Below, in pieces: positions 38,944 to 51,627 of a stretch of DNA of 64,000 nt; the stretch's first letter is position 1; each line of letters opens with the position of its first letter. The position numbers and the translations under genes are program-made. Source of the stretch: Tetrahymena elliotti 4EA (taxonomy: Eukaryota > Ciliophora > Oligohymenophorea > Hymenostomatida > Tetrahymenidae); contig JH720318.1 of assembly GCA_000231825.2 (NCBI GenBank), positions 886,539 to 950,538 of the forward strand. Direction: 5' to 3'. The notes under the pieces are model-generated. The model was not told where the DNA came from and searched no databases. It was given only the letters and a program-made list of their open reading frames with translations.

Positions 38944-40489
38944 TTTGTATTTATAGTATAATATCTGATACTTTTAAGATATTTTATTTTTTTTTTGTTT
39001 AAGTATTCTAATAATTTATTAGTTGTGACTTTGAGAAGAGAAATAAAGCTAATTATGTATTTTGAAATTAATATTACATTAGCAAGTTAGAGAATGAGTG
39101 TTTTAATTGTAATTATAAGTCAATTAATTACTTTTCTAAGAATACTTTACCAGAAATAACATACAGTTAATTAATATTTTCTTTTTTATTTAACATAAGG
39201 AAAATCTCAAAAAAACCAAGATTCACAATTTGTACTGAAATTAGATTGAGAATCTTGATTTAAAAAAAATTGATGAGTATAATTAAATTGTTTGCATTGG
39301 ACTTTTGATTTTTAGGAAATAAAAAGATACATTACTAAATCAAATAGCAAACAGCTTTCTCAGTTCAATATCTCAAAATTTTCCTCCTAGATTTTGATTT
39401 TTTTTTTTTAAATAGCAAAGCCAAATTTTTTAGATATCTTTTTTTCAAGACCACCTTTTTATTTTTCAATTATTTTATTTTCAAAAAATAATCGGTTAAT
39501 GTTGATATCTTGATTAAAAATAGATATACAAGAAAAAATATAAAATTTTAATTTTTGGATACTCAATATCTAATATAAATTTATTAACTAAGTAGTTCAG
39601 ATTACATTAAGAGTAATCTTTGAAATATCTGTAGAATTCTAATAAAGTTAGTTAGATTTAATTTAAAAATATTTATCAACAATAAATCAAATTTGCTTAT
39701 TCTTAAAAAATTGACATCTAAATAAAATAATATTATTTTTTTCATATTTTTTTAAATTGTAAAAATCAGATTGATTTATTAATTTTTTTTAAAGAATTCC
39801 TTTGTTACATCTAAATTAGTAAAGTAGGATTTATTTATTTACCTAAAAATATATCAAATTATAATAATATATTTGATTTGATAAATAAAAATTAAACAGT
39901 TTTGGGAAAGGGTAATAAAATTTTTTTAAATATAAATGAAATTTTTTAATACTTTAGTTGACTGAAGGATGCTCTTATCATGAGAACCTTGACTTGAATA
40001 CATTATTCACCAAGCTTTCTTGTTCTTATTTAAAAAAACATAATTATTTCATTTCTTTTTGTATTTTAATCTTTATAGGTTACTATTGATATCCAAGCTT
40101 TTTTAATTTACAATTATAATATTAAATTAAAATCAAATGCAAAAAAAACGTTTGAATAGTTTTCTTTGTAAATAGAAATTTTCTTCAATAATAACTATCT
40201 CACAGAAAATCAAATATCGAAATTCTTCATTTAATTAAAAAATTCAACCACAAATATCTTTAATTTTGTAAACAGCATTTAGTTTTACCAAAAAAATAAA
40301 TGGTGAAAAAGAGGTTTGATTTGATGGAGTTTTTAATTATTAAAAAAATTTATTAAGACTAAATATTTTTAAAATATAATATAAAATTTACAAAATATTT
40401 TGTTATCTAAAAGTAAAATTTTTAAAAATTTTAATAAGTCAAATATTTAAATATAATTTTTTTGAAGGTCAATGTTGGAAATAATTTCC
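38944..40489. other. Intergenic region between copies 4 and 5
   Basis: About 1.5 kb holding the promoter of copy 4 and the 3' flank of copy 5. Its left third resembles the region upstream of copy 5. No gene seen. Confidence 0.55.
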
Positions 40490-43400
40490 TCATTTTTATT
40501 TATTAATATAACTCATAAGGTAAGGATTTTCAATAATTTAATCAATATCTATTAAAGTAAGATAGTTTTTGCTTTTGTTAAGATTTTCTGTAATACTTTT
40601 GTAAAAAGTATACCAACCAAAATAAAAAACTACAGAAAGGACTAAGCATTACAATGCTAAAAGAAATGTCTGGACTGTCATCATGTAATTCATATAATCA
40701 TCATTACGATTAACTAAGAAATCTTTCATAACAGTGATAACTTAAATCAAGAAATAGGAAAACTGATCAAATTCTAAGAGATCAAACTAACTTTACCACT
40801 CCTATGCTTTCTATTTAAGAATATTTTAATCTTTGATGCTTAAGATATCATAGAGTATAGGAAACTAATCTAAGAAATATTTAGATGTTATCTAGAATCC
40901 CTTAGTCATTATAGAGTTTCTTGTTTTACTACAAGTATTGTAATTAAAGTTTAAATAAGTTTAATTATAATATTAAGGATAATTTTTAAATGCATCACAC
41001 ATATCTCCATTTAGTATTTTAAATAAAAAGTTATTATAAGAATCCATTTAATATCTGTCAGTCATTATCTACTTACCAACTACATCATTTAAATTTGCTA
41101 ATTTCTTTACGTTTGAGGAAAAAAAGACTGGTATTCTTACTTTGTAATAGTTTGGATCAAACAATTTATTATCTGGATACAATTTATAGTACAAGTATGA
41201 ATAGTTTAAGACTAAATTACTACAAAAATGAGCTTTTAGATCATATAAAGTACCTAATTATTTATTTTTTAAAAATTTATTTTATGTATTATAAAAAAAC
41301 TCTTACTTAGTAAATCAATGTTAATAAGTGCTTGGTCATTAAAAGATTTTATCAAAATTACATTTGTAATAGGTTAAATGACTAATGCAATAAAGGCTAA
41401 TAAACAATATACTATTAACTTGAGTTGCAGTTTGTTAATTGTTGTTGTTAGAGAAATGCTCTTTTTCTTTTAATTAACAGAAATTAAATTTGATGAGAAA
41501 TCTTATCTGAAGTTTATTTGCTTTAGATTGTTTTGCTTTGTTTATTTTGTATTTTCAAGCCTAATATTTGAAGCAAGGTTCTAAAATTAATTTTTTATTT
41601 TATTATTATTTTTGTCAGGCTAAATTGTAAAGATGGACTTGCAACTATTTAGTCTATAAGCAGAAACTCTTATACTTTAAAGCACCTCTTATAGATGTGA
41701 AGGAGGTATAGTTGCAAACAATTTTAGTATTTCTTCTACTTAGTTTTTGATGAGATAATTAGCTGGTAGAATACCAGAGATAACTACAAAAGATAAAATT
41801 ATGATAATTTGCATGACTAAAATACTTTAATCATAAATTCCTTCCAAATCTTATCTTGTTTTCAATTGTATATTAGTAGCTAAAGTACTAATTTATGTAC
41901 TAAAACTAACAAAATTTGATAAAATAACGCCTTCTTCATTATATTCATTATAAATAAGAGTTCCTAAACGATTTACATTATTGAATAAATGGTAAATATA
42001 AGCTTAAAATGACATCGTTAAATTAAATTATTTGTTTAATTAGCTTACTTAATCTCTTATTTAAACAAAATTTAACTTAAAATTGGTTACATTCCTGAAG
42101 TAAGGTAATTCTTCCTCGTCTGAAGATAAGAATTCTAAATATAAGTCATTAAATTCTTATATTTCTGATTATATTTTTGATAAGGTTACTGATCTATAAT
42201 CAGTCCATGATTTATTCTCTGGGAAAATTTTTGAATCTATAAATTTAACAAAAATAACATATTCTAAATTTTAAGATAAAACTGCCCTGAGAGACATAGG
42301 CCAAGGGATCATTTAAAAATCCGTCTTTGCATGTGAGAATTAAGAAGTCATAGTTAAATATTAATACAAAGTCATTGTAATTAAAGGAATTATTGAAATA
42401 ATTGTCAGTATATTTAAAAATGTGATTAGCACTCCTTTTTTGGTGCTTTTTATCTTTGAATAAATAGTTCTCTTCAATTCAGTAGAGTGTGAGATTGAAC
42501 TTTTGATTGAAGTTGTTGCTCCTTCTTTTAAATTTTTACTGATTTTGCTCTTTTATCTTCCTGTAGATTTTTCAAAAGTCTCTATCCTTCTTTCTAGACT
42601 AGATCCATTAGAATTAAGTTATCCATCTACTTCTATTTTGACATTTTTCTCAGGCCTTTAGTGATATTAATTGAATTAATCAAACTACCATATATTAACC
42701 TAATCCTCAATTTTTTCTGAAACTTTTTACTTAATTTTTGTAGGGCTCAAATTAGTATTTTACTCAAGGGTTGAAGTGTCTTTTATTCCAGCAAAGATTT
42801 CCTAAGAGCAACCTAAATTTTCATGAGACTAAATCTTTACTTTGCTTAAATAAGTTAGGTTTTATGGAGTTATTTCAAATCTCGGAGATAAAAGAGTTGT
42901 GTTTGACAAAATATTTTATCTTTATGATTACATAGAAAAAAGAGCATTGGGAGATTAAGGAATATTCTTTAATTCATTCTAATCAGTTTCCAAAATATAT
43001 CTTGAAATGCTGGGATTTTACATTCTATTGAGAGAATATAAGAAGTCTTGATGCTTTGTAGATTCTAAATTCAAAGGAACGAAGCTTATTTATTCCATCT
43101 CATGAGCGCTAAGATTGTTTATTAAGAGTTTTTTATGATGATCATCATCAATCATCTCTAGGCTATGAGATTAAGTTTCTTCATTTAAAACATTTTCTAA
43201 AAAAATATAACTTAAAAATATATTAATGAATTAAAATTATTTACAGTGCTATCTAGAAATATCAATTAGTTCTTCAGAAATAGGAGTTATTGAGCTCTTA
43301 TATATAAAATTTGGGATTTTAATTTAAAATATAGATTGAAATTGCATCTAAGCTTATTAAAAGGCATCTTTAATTTCTAACTCAGAAGTTATTTATCTAA

Positions 43401-46240
43401 ATTATTCTATTTCTAAAATACATAACTTTTAATATGCTTCATTAACAAAACTTAACTTAAAGTTTAAAAAATAAATCTTTAGGAATGGTTTATTTGCATA
43501 ATCTTCAATCTCTTTTGCCAATTTATTCAAATTTAATTACTTAGTAAAGCCAAATTTAATTTATGAATTTACTCCTTTCTCAGGCAAGAAAGCAAACGTT
43601 TGTATGTAATTTAACTGTTGTAAATTTAAAAATTTTTATTTATCAGTAAAATATAACAAAGCAGGGATTATTCTACATAAGGGAATTTACATTAATTCTT
43701 TAATTGAAAAAATTTACTGTAAATGTTAATTATAGAAACCCTAGCTGATAGCTTAAATTTTGTTACTTTCAACATCTATTAACATAAAAGAATTATCAGT
43801 TTAGTATTATTTTATTACACAAGATAGGCCGAGTTCATTATACTCAGCTAAATATTCTATTTGCATTCTTAAACTTACAGGAATAGCCCAACCCTACTTA
43901 TCTTATGCTATTTGTAAAGGTATAAATTTACCAGAAAAAGATTGATTTAGCTAATCCACCTAATTAATGAAATTATTGATGTGTCTATTATGATACTATG
44001 AAACGCAGCTAGGAATAATGGTATTTATAGACTACCCAACAATTTGAGTAAAACCAAATAAATCAGAAAAATTTTTTTAGGCTTATATCACATATCCTAC
44101 TTAATTTCCAGTAATCCTGGTAAATAAAACACAACTTTTCTCATAAAACAATTCCTCTTTTTTGAAGTTGTAAAATTATTTTAAGTTTTCTTCATTTTGA
44201 GAGACCTAGTCAATTACCTTTTTATGATTATCGAATTCATTTTTGGTTTGTTTTGATTTGGCTTGTTAAGAAAATTTTATTAAAGTAGAATGGCTCTCTA
44301 AGAAGGCAAAGCAATTTAAATACTCTTATTCAAGGTATAAGTAAGCCGGGTGATTTTGATTAATCCTTAGCATATCAATTACATTGTTTTTAAATTCGCT
44401 TCTTAGACTTACCAATTTATCAGATTCTTGTGTAAGGCTTATTAGATTGATTTAATCACTGTTAATTAGATCGTATAGTTTAAATTTTTAAGATAGAGAC
44501 TATTCAAAAGAATTAAATGTGTGGTTCATTATCTTTTCGTAATTTAAAGCTATAAAAAAATCTAATTAATTACTTTTATTCTTAAAGGAGTCTTTGATAC
44601 GTTCTATTAAAAAAAAAGCATACATTTATTCTCTTAAGGAAATTTTTTTTTCAAATATCATTTTATTTAGTTCATAAATACACTAGACTCTAGAACCACA
44701 TACTTCGAGCAAATAAGTGCAATAACTTAAATCTAGATTTGCGTTTGATGATTTTCTTATTTTCAGATTGTAATTTCTTCCATTCTATAATTATTTTTTT
44801 ACAAAATTTTGAGTAAAAAGCATTCTGTTTTTTCCATTGATTGTATTGTCTATATATTCTTGTTTACTGTCATCCTAATAATTTTTTTTAAGTTTTAATA
44901 TTAAATTAATAATGTAAAATTTTAACATACCTTAAAGTTACAAAAACAATATGGATATTCAGAACAATATTACATATGTTAAGTTCCTATCTCTTCTAAT
45001 ACAATAGAATTAGGGTTTTATTAGTAACTTGAATAAGAAATGGAAAAACTAGCCTATATATTTCTACAGAGCTAGATTAATTTCAGAGAACTTATATCTT
45101 CTTTAATATCATTAATACTAACACATCTGATATCTTAACATTACCTTACTATCAGAGTAGATAGAATAACAGAAATGGGTAACAATACTAACTAAGCGAC
45201 TATTAGTGAAATATTAACATAATCTTTTCTTTGAAGAAATATTAAGATTGATAAAATAACGAGTAAAATACTACAGCATGTATCAGTAATTCTAATCATA
45301 GAGCAGCTATATTACCCAATGTAAATTGTAGTAATCAAATAGAATATATAATAAAAAAATGTAATAAGTTCCTGAACATCAGCTTAGATAACTTAAGAAT
45401 TGAAAAGTAAAATTAAAATCATAAATAGCTTAATTATTTATAGCTACCAGTAATTCATACGAGCCAAGCAATCCTCTTTAGCCTCTTTTATACAGAACGA
45501 AAAATCATTAAGACAAATTGTTAGTTCTATTTTAAAAAAATTTAATTAATGTAAACTAATAAGCAATTAAAAATAATCACTAATAATTTTGTATTTTTCC
45601 GCATTTAAATTATGATAAATATATAATTTTTAAGATGTAAACTTTATTTAGTTTATTGATATAATGCTTCGAACTGCATTAATTATAAATAATCAGTTTA
45701 TAATAACTTGCAAGAGGTAAATAAATACAACCTCCACATTTTTTTAATAAACAAGGAAACTTAAAAAAATTTACAAATTAAGACAGTAAAAATCATATTA
45801 ATGGTAGATATGATTTTATAAGAACTATAAATACTAACTATAAAGCTCGGAATGAAGAGACAGTACTCATAATATCCCAAAAGGAAGCTGATTAAGTATT
45901 AGGAGTAGTTTCTTAAGCTATTCTTCTAAGATAAACTTTTAGAAGGTTAAGTTAAGAATAAAATTAATTCTAATATAACTAGAACTGCCACCAAAACATT
46001 AATAGCTAAAAATATGATGCATATGTGTTACTCTTTGTTGCTGTATTAGATTCTATATTCTAATATATTTCTTACCATTTTATTCTTTCTTTGTGTATCC
46101 TCTAAAAAATTAAGCAAGATTTAAACATTCCAAAAAAACTAAACTAAAATTGAGACAAAGCTAAAAGCAATATTTCTTTTATGTAAAGTCTATATTTTAT
46201 AGTATTATTATAAATAAAACTCTTTTACTTTCAATTTCAT
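40490..46240 (-). CDS. TmcB-like multi-pass membrane protein with PAS-like domain, 1781 aa (copy 5, intact)
   Basis: Exons 46240-45775, 45526-44931, 44874-43245, 43196-41307 and 41253-40490; introns of 248, 56, 48 and 53 bp; 5346 nt in frame. Sister of copy 4, with the same domains in the same order: membrane bundle, HMQYCSEYPYCFC motif, PAS-like domain, low-complexity linker, and paired loops between C-terminal spans. The start used is MKLKVKEFYLQQYYKIQTLH; copy 4 begins MKVKQFYLQQYYKIQTLH, so the ATG is conserved. The extra 24 residues relative to copy 4 fall in the Ser/Asn-rich linker at the start of exon 4 (NLESTKHQDFLYSL), the least constrained part. The C-terminal spans and loop cysteines are retained. 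No lesion was found, so both sisters appear to be under selection. Confidence 0.85.
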
Positions 46241-47863
46241 TTTCTCTAAAACTTTTTTTATTTTTTTTCTTTAAAAATGATTAATAATTTGTGAATTGTG
46301 ATTTTGATATTTTAAATAAAACCTAATTATTTATGTCTTTGCAATTAAAATTACATTTGCAAAATAGTAATTGAGCCTTTAAATTGTAATTCTAAAGAAA
46401 TTAATTTCTCTATTAATAATACTTTAACAGAAACTGTTAGGTAGTTAATAAGCTCTTAGTTATGTAACACAAGAAAAATTTTATCAAAAAAAATTGTAAT
46501 TTGTATCAAAATAAGACTGGATAGTGTGATAAATAAAAAATAGATTAGTAATAATTGATTTTACAAATAATTTTTTAGTTTATAGACATAAAAAGATAAG
46601 TATAAAATCAAAGAGCAAAAAAAAAACATCCTTCACTTTTTATTTTGCTTAAATTACATTTAATAAATTTAAAATATATTTTGACTCGTACTAAAAATAT
46701 AGTAAGAAGTATTTTCAGCTCTATAAATAAGAATATTTTCAATTGAAATATATCTTTTATAAAATGTAAATCTAATAGCCTCTTTTTTATTTTCTTTAGA
46801 AAAAAGTAACCTAATCTTGAGTTATTTTATTAAAAATTTTCAAGTAAAATTTATCATTTTTGGCTTTTAATTTATAAATAAATAAGCTATGAAAAATTAT
46901 AATTTCCAGCCAGAAGAATCTTTGGATTCAAAATATCCTAAAGAAATTTAGCAAGTATTTCAACTAGGCTATTTCAAACTGATTACTTTTAGTGCTTTTC
47001 AAAAAATAAACTGTGTAAAAAGGATTTAATATTTTTAAATTTTATTAATATTTATGAATTTTTATAAATATAAAAAATAATGCTTATTTGTTGTAATTAT
47101 TGTATTCAAATATTAAATTTTATTTGTATCAATTCCAAGAATTAGACAACAGAAATAGTAATTATGAAGATTAGAGTATTTCTATGAGTTTTTATTTTAG
47201 AAAAATTTCAAGTACTTTTCAATTATAATTCTAGATACTTTCTATATTAATTAAATTTACTCTAAACAAAATCTGAAGTTGGTTTTATATTTTTAATTTA
47301 ATTTTTTCAAAAGAGTAATTTTCACCAGCAAAAAATAAACTTTTAAATTCACTATATCGCCTATTAAAATGTTTAAATTTTTATTAATTCTAAGAGAATA
47401 ATTTTCACTCAATTTGTTTTTTTTTTACAAAAGACAAAAATTAGATTATCTAATTGATTTATTTATATTTATAATAAAAGAGTTACTTTTTTGCATCGAA
47501 ATTGGTAAAAGTAGGATTTATTTATAAAATTTCAATGATTGTATTTTTTGATTAATAAAAAAATAATTTAGTATTTTTTAGATGGATTTTAATTATGATT
47601 GATTACAAATGAACTAATAAACACCAACTTATTTTTCTTCAGCTTTCAAGCTTTTAAAATAAATCTTTGTTATCTATCTCTCATAAGATTAATTAAAAAA
47701 TAATAATAAAAAATAAATTCGTAAACTAAAAGGATGAAACAAATTAATTATGAATTTTGGTATTTTTGATTCAAAAAGATGAATTGGGAAATCTTAAAAA
47801 CATATTATAAATAGGTTTTTTTAATAAAATTAATTCATTAAATTAAATAGAAAGATAAATAGA
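46241..47863. other. Intergenic region upstream of copy 5
   Basis: About 1.6 kb. The first 450 bp resemble the region upstream of copy 4 and belong to the duplicated block. The rest is plain A+T-rich sequence. No gene seen. Confidence 0.55.
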
Positions 47864-48040
47864 TCAATCGAATTAATTAGCTGATTGATTATTATTAATC
47901 AATTAAATCAAAACAAAGGGTTTTATTAAATAAACTATTGAAATAGATATAAGCCAGCCAGGTACCTCAACCAAAATCTTCAAAAACTCATACTTAGTAG
48001 AATGATACTTTTTGTTAAGAGCTTCATGTATGTGAATCAT
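47864..48040 (-). CDS. Short protein-like ORF or exon remnant, 58 aa
   Basis: In the ciliate code ATG 48040 to TGA 47866-47864. The right two thirds are clearly less A+T-rich than the surroundings and read like protein: MIHIHEALNKKYHSTKYEFL, then KILVEVPGWLISIS. The frame stays open upstream through CLFLRRKKDQQ before a TGA, possibly because an intron acceptor lies at about 48090. It could be a small gene, one exon of a lost gene, or a conserved element. It is divergent to the gene starting at 48261, only 220 bp away. No family recognised. Confidence 0.3.
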
Positions 48041-48260
48041 TTACTGATCTTTTTTCCTTCTAAGAAATAAACACTCAATACATACTCACAGATGAGGATT
48101 GTTAATTATTATAATAATAATTAATTTTTGAGCATTTATTAATAAAAAAGCTTTTCTATCCAAAATAAAATTTTTGTATTAATAGAGAGAGGTAATCAAT
48201 AAATATAAAAATAAATCTCTCTATTTAAATAATAAAACAAAAATTAAAATAAAATATAAG

Positions 48261-49934
48261 ATGGATATGCTTTAAAATAGCGATTTCTTTTTTGTTGTGG
48301 AATCATTTAAAATATTTTTTGAGAAGGTTTTGACAGCAATTCATGACCCAAAAGGTATCGCCATCTAAGAATGGCTTAAATTCAAGGATAAATTAACAGC
48401 AAAGGACGCAACACCCTCATCTATTTATTGCTACGCCCATTAGTTAGTAATATCTGAATCTTAGCAACAAGGAGAAAATATGGTAAAGCTTAAGCGTTAA
48501 TCTTCCAGAAGAAATTCGAAAAAGGTGAACACTCCTCGTAAAATAACCCGTCGTAATTCTTTTGGTTCAGAATCTCCTATTAACAACAAGAATGATCTTC
48601 CAAAAGATGAAGGTTAATTAACTCTGGGAACTAATGCTGTCAGTAATCCATCTAACTTTTCAGCAGCCACATAAGCTTAATCAGGAAATGGAAGTGAGCC
48701 ATTTGAAAAAATACATTAATACAGCCCCTGGATAGAGAATGACCGTAAAAAGAATCCTTCACCTGCAAAGCGTATCACAACAAATGAAATCTAGTAGGTA
48801 AAAGGACTCGATGAGTTGAGCAGAATCAAAGATACTAAATTGACAGAATAGTAAGAAACAACAAGGAAGCTTTTGCTTGAAAAGGTAAAAAAATGTGTTG
48901 AGCAGTTTTAGAAAGATAGCACAAGTCTTGATTTGATTAACGATCGTAGTTTCTAAACATAAACTATGATAATAACTGATTCTAGCAAGCGTAAAGTTTA
49001 TGATAGAGGAATTAAAAGATAAGATAGCAAATTCATTCGTGAATTCTCAATTTACAAGAAAAATAATCCAACTGCAGTACAAGGTCAAGCTCCGAGTTCA
49101 AATTAACCAACCAGTTAATTTGCAAAAGAAGTTTAAAAAGATCAACCTGATTAATTTACTACATCCACTTAGCTCCCTTCCACTAATGTCGGTGCAAATA
49201 TAGGTAATAATATTCTTGGCTTATAAATTGACTATATAAAATCCAAGAATAATCCATCTTAGCCTGATTTTTATAGCACTGGAGGCTACGGAGCTCTTGG
49301 AGCAGGCTCTACCCCTGGACTAGCTGGACTATTGAGTTCTCCTACTACTACTGCAAATTATCTAAATAATTCTAAAAAGGAAAATGATATTATATATCCA
49401 GCTTTATATATGCCTAGCCATCATAAATCAGCTAATTCTGCAGGTGGAAATACTGGACTAACGACAACATCTCCTTCAATTACAGCAGGTGCTGGAGTTT
49501 TAGGAAATGACGATAGTAAAAAAGGTATTGATGATATTGTGCAGCGTATATTAAAAGAATAGAAAGCAAAGGAAGAGTAAGACAAGTTAAATTAAAAAAA
49601 ACTAGAATAAGATAAAATGGTCTAGGATATTTTAAATAAGCATAAAATGCAATAGTAACAAGGAGCAAGCACAAGCTATCAAACAGGTTCTGCAATAACT
49701 TCTATACCTAGCTACACTCCTTCTTCTACAACTACTACTACAACAACAAATACATTCCAATATCCTTCATCTCTTACATCAACCAATAATGTTTCTCCTT
49801 ATTTGAATTCAAGCCCTATAAAAGGATTAACTTCATTAAATACAACCACAACAGCAACAACTACAAATAATATCGGATATACAGGCTCTTATGGTATATC
49901 TTCCTTACAATCATCAAGCAATACTTAGAAATGA
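48261..49934 (+). CDS. Low-complexity protein with coiled coil, 557 aa, function unknown
   Basis: Single exon from ATG 48261 to TGA 49932-49934, 558 codons in frame. The N-terminal 60 residues look globular (FFFVVESFKIFFEKVLTAIH, GIAIQEWLKFKDKLT, SIYCYAHQLVI) and could be a protein-interaction module. The next part is basic and Ser-rich (VKLKRQSSRRNSKK, PRKITRRNSFGSE), with several R-x-x-S sites suited to basophilic kinases. A central Gly/Ala/Ser/Thr-rich stretch (GGYGALGAGSTPGLAGLLSS) is followed by a charged helix of about 55 residues (IDDIVQRILKEQKAKEEQ onward) that should form a coiled coil. The C-terminus is Thr/Ser/Asn-rich with runs of threonine. No signal peptide or membrane span. Codon use is somewhat richer in G+C than in its neighbours. 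Confidence 0.78.
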
Positions 49935-50379
49935 AATTGATAAAAGAAAAAAAAATGCACAAGCAAGCAAGGAAAGAAAGTAAAAGCATTAAAATACTCA
50001 TTCACTTCAAAAAAAAAACTTTAATAATAAATAACTAAAATGATGATTTTATCAAAATATCCCTAAATGATTTCTTATTTATTTGCTATTTTTGATTTTG
50101 TATTCCATGTAATTTACATCAACTCCCTTCTAAATATATTAAAATTAATATGTGTTTTTCATCTACTACATACTATTTTATTGAATACTTAATGCAATTT
50201 TTCTGATAAGAATCAAGTTATTAATCAAATTTACATATTAAATAATTTAATCAATTTAGTTTACATAAATAATATAAGCATCATATTGTTTATAATCTCC
50301 TAATTAAATAACACTTCATTACATTTTTTTACAAATAAAAAGTTCTCTTTTTGGTAATATTCAAGTAAAAAACAAAACC
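49935..50379. other. Intergenic region
   Basis: 0.45 kb between two genes on the plus strand: 3' flank of one and promoter of the next. A+T-rich, nothing else seen. Confidence 0.55.
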
Positions 50380-50815
50380 ATGAGTAAAAAATTAAAAGTA
50401 CTTGCCATATTATTTTTTATCTGTGTGTAAGTGTGTTTATCATAAGAGCAAAACAATAAGCAGATTGAATAAGAGTTTAAAGATGATTTTCAAATATTAG
50501 ACCAAATGATGAAAGAAATAGAAGAGATGACTAAGCTTCTTTTAGAAGATTCTATGTAAATATTTACTGACTCTTAATTTATTTGCTAAAAAATTTAACT
50601 ATATTAGTAACGTTGAAAAAGAAGCAATAGAAAACATTGAAGATAAGCTAAGCTCTTTGAAAAATGACATGGATAATATAGAAACAAAGTGGAAAGATTT
50701 TTCTGAAAATTAAAAAGCTAACAAAGATTAAGATACAAAATTTAATTAAAATGATTAATAAAATCATGAAAGCAAAGAAAAACACAAAAGCAAAAAAAAT
50801 AAAGAAGATTTGTGA
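50380..50815 (+). CDS. Small secreted or lumenal coiled-coil protein, 127 aa
   Basis: Exons 50380-50555 and 50608-50815, intron of 52 bp, 384 nt in frame. It begins MSKKLKVLAILFFICVQVCL, a textbook signal peptide with cleavage likely after LSQ or nearby. The mature part is highly charged and helical: EFKDDFQILDQMMKEIEEMT and ENIEDKLSSLKNDMDNIETK show heptad spacing of hydrophobic residues. The tail is Lys/Asn/Gln-rich (ESKEKHKSKKNKED) with no retention signal. Function unknown; small secreted coiled-coil proteins in ciliates include granule-lattice proteins, but nothing here identifies it as one. Divergence in such genes is fast, so lack of recognition is expected. Confidence 0.75.
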
Positions 50816-51627
50816 TGTTTTATTTATATTTTTATTTAATTAAAAACTGTATTTCAAACAAACATTTCGATTCAAGGATTCTAAAATAATCTATAAATAT
50901 TTCTATTGCTATAATATTATTAATATTAATTTGATTTAAAAAATGAAATATTTCTAAAATTTGATGTATTCTTTTTATCAAATAGTAAAATATTAATTTA
51001 TTTATCAGCCTATTATTTCTTATTTTTAACTATTATATTAATGACATATTTATCTTAAACTGTGAAAATCCGCGTTATCCATTTTAAACTGTTTGATTAA
51101 ATATAGATTCTTCTTGATGTTAGAGTAAAGTGATAAAATACAATAAAAGAAGATAATGTTTTGTATAAAACTAAGTAAAATAAATAAATTTTCTAGAATG
51201 AGTAGACATCGATGAATATTTTGCTAAATTCTATTAGATTTTAGCTTAATTTTATAGAAAAATTAAACTAGGATTATAGAAAGTAGCCTAATGAAAAATG
51301 AAACAAAATTATCTATAAAAATAAGAATAGAAAAAGATAAGAGGAGAATTATTCATTTAATCTTAATATTCATCAAGAATATATTTTTTATATGCAGACA
51401 GTAAAAAAATGTTTGTTTCATTGATTGGCTAATAAAAGGCAAGTAAATTAATTAATTATGATTCATATAAAAAAATTACTTGTTAATAATAAAATAAAAA
51501 AATCCTTAAATTTACATAAAATACTGGTGTTTAATAGAAATTGCTAATTTTTTTAAATAGATTTCTAAGAATAGAATATCTAAAAAAATAAAACGATTTG
51601 AAACATATTATAAAATATATTCATACA
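50816..51627. other. Intergenic region or possible 5' exon of the next gene
   Basis: 0.8 kb of A+T-rich sequence. A short open stretch starting at ATG near 51292 (MKNETKLSIKIRIEKDKRRI) and an acceptor-like 'tttaaatag' at about 51560 could belong to an extra 5' exon of the following CNBD gene. I could not settle this from the sequence. Confidence 0.4.

Larger units (their letters stand above)
33070..46700. repeat. Tandem segmental duplication carrying TmcB-like copies 4 and 5
   Basis: Two head-to-tail blocks of about 7.2-7.3 kb: stop codons are 7225 bp apart and start codons 7297 bp apart. Similarity extends past the genes. Upstream, 39040-39190 resembles 46320-46450. Downstream, the 3' flank of copy 4 resembles that of copy 5. 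Within the genes, exons 1, 2, 3 and 5 have identical lengths (466, 596, 1630, 764 nt). Exon 4 differs by 72 nt, a multiple of three. Intron interiors have diverged. Outer limits are approximate. Confidence 0.8.
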
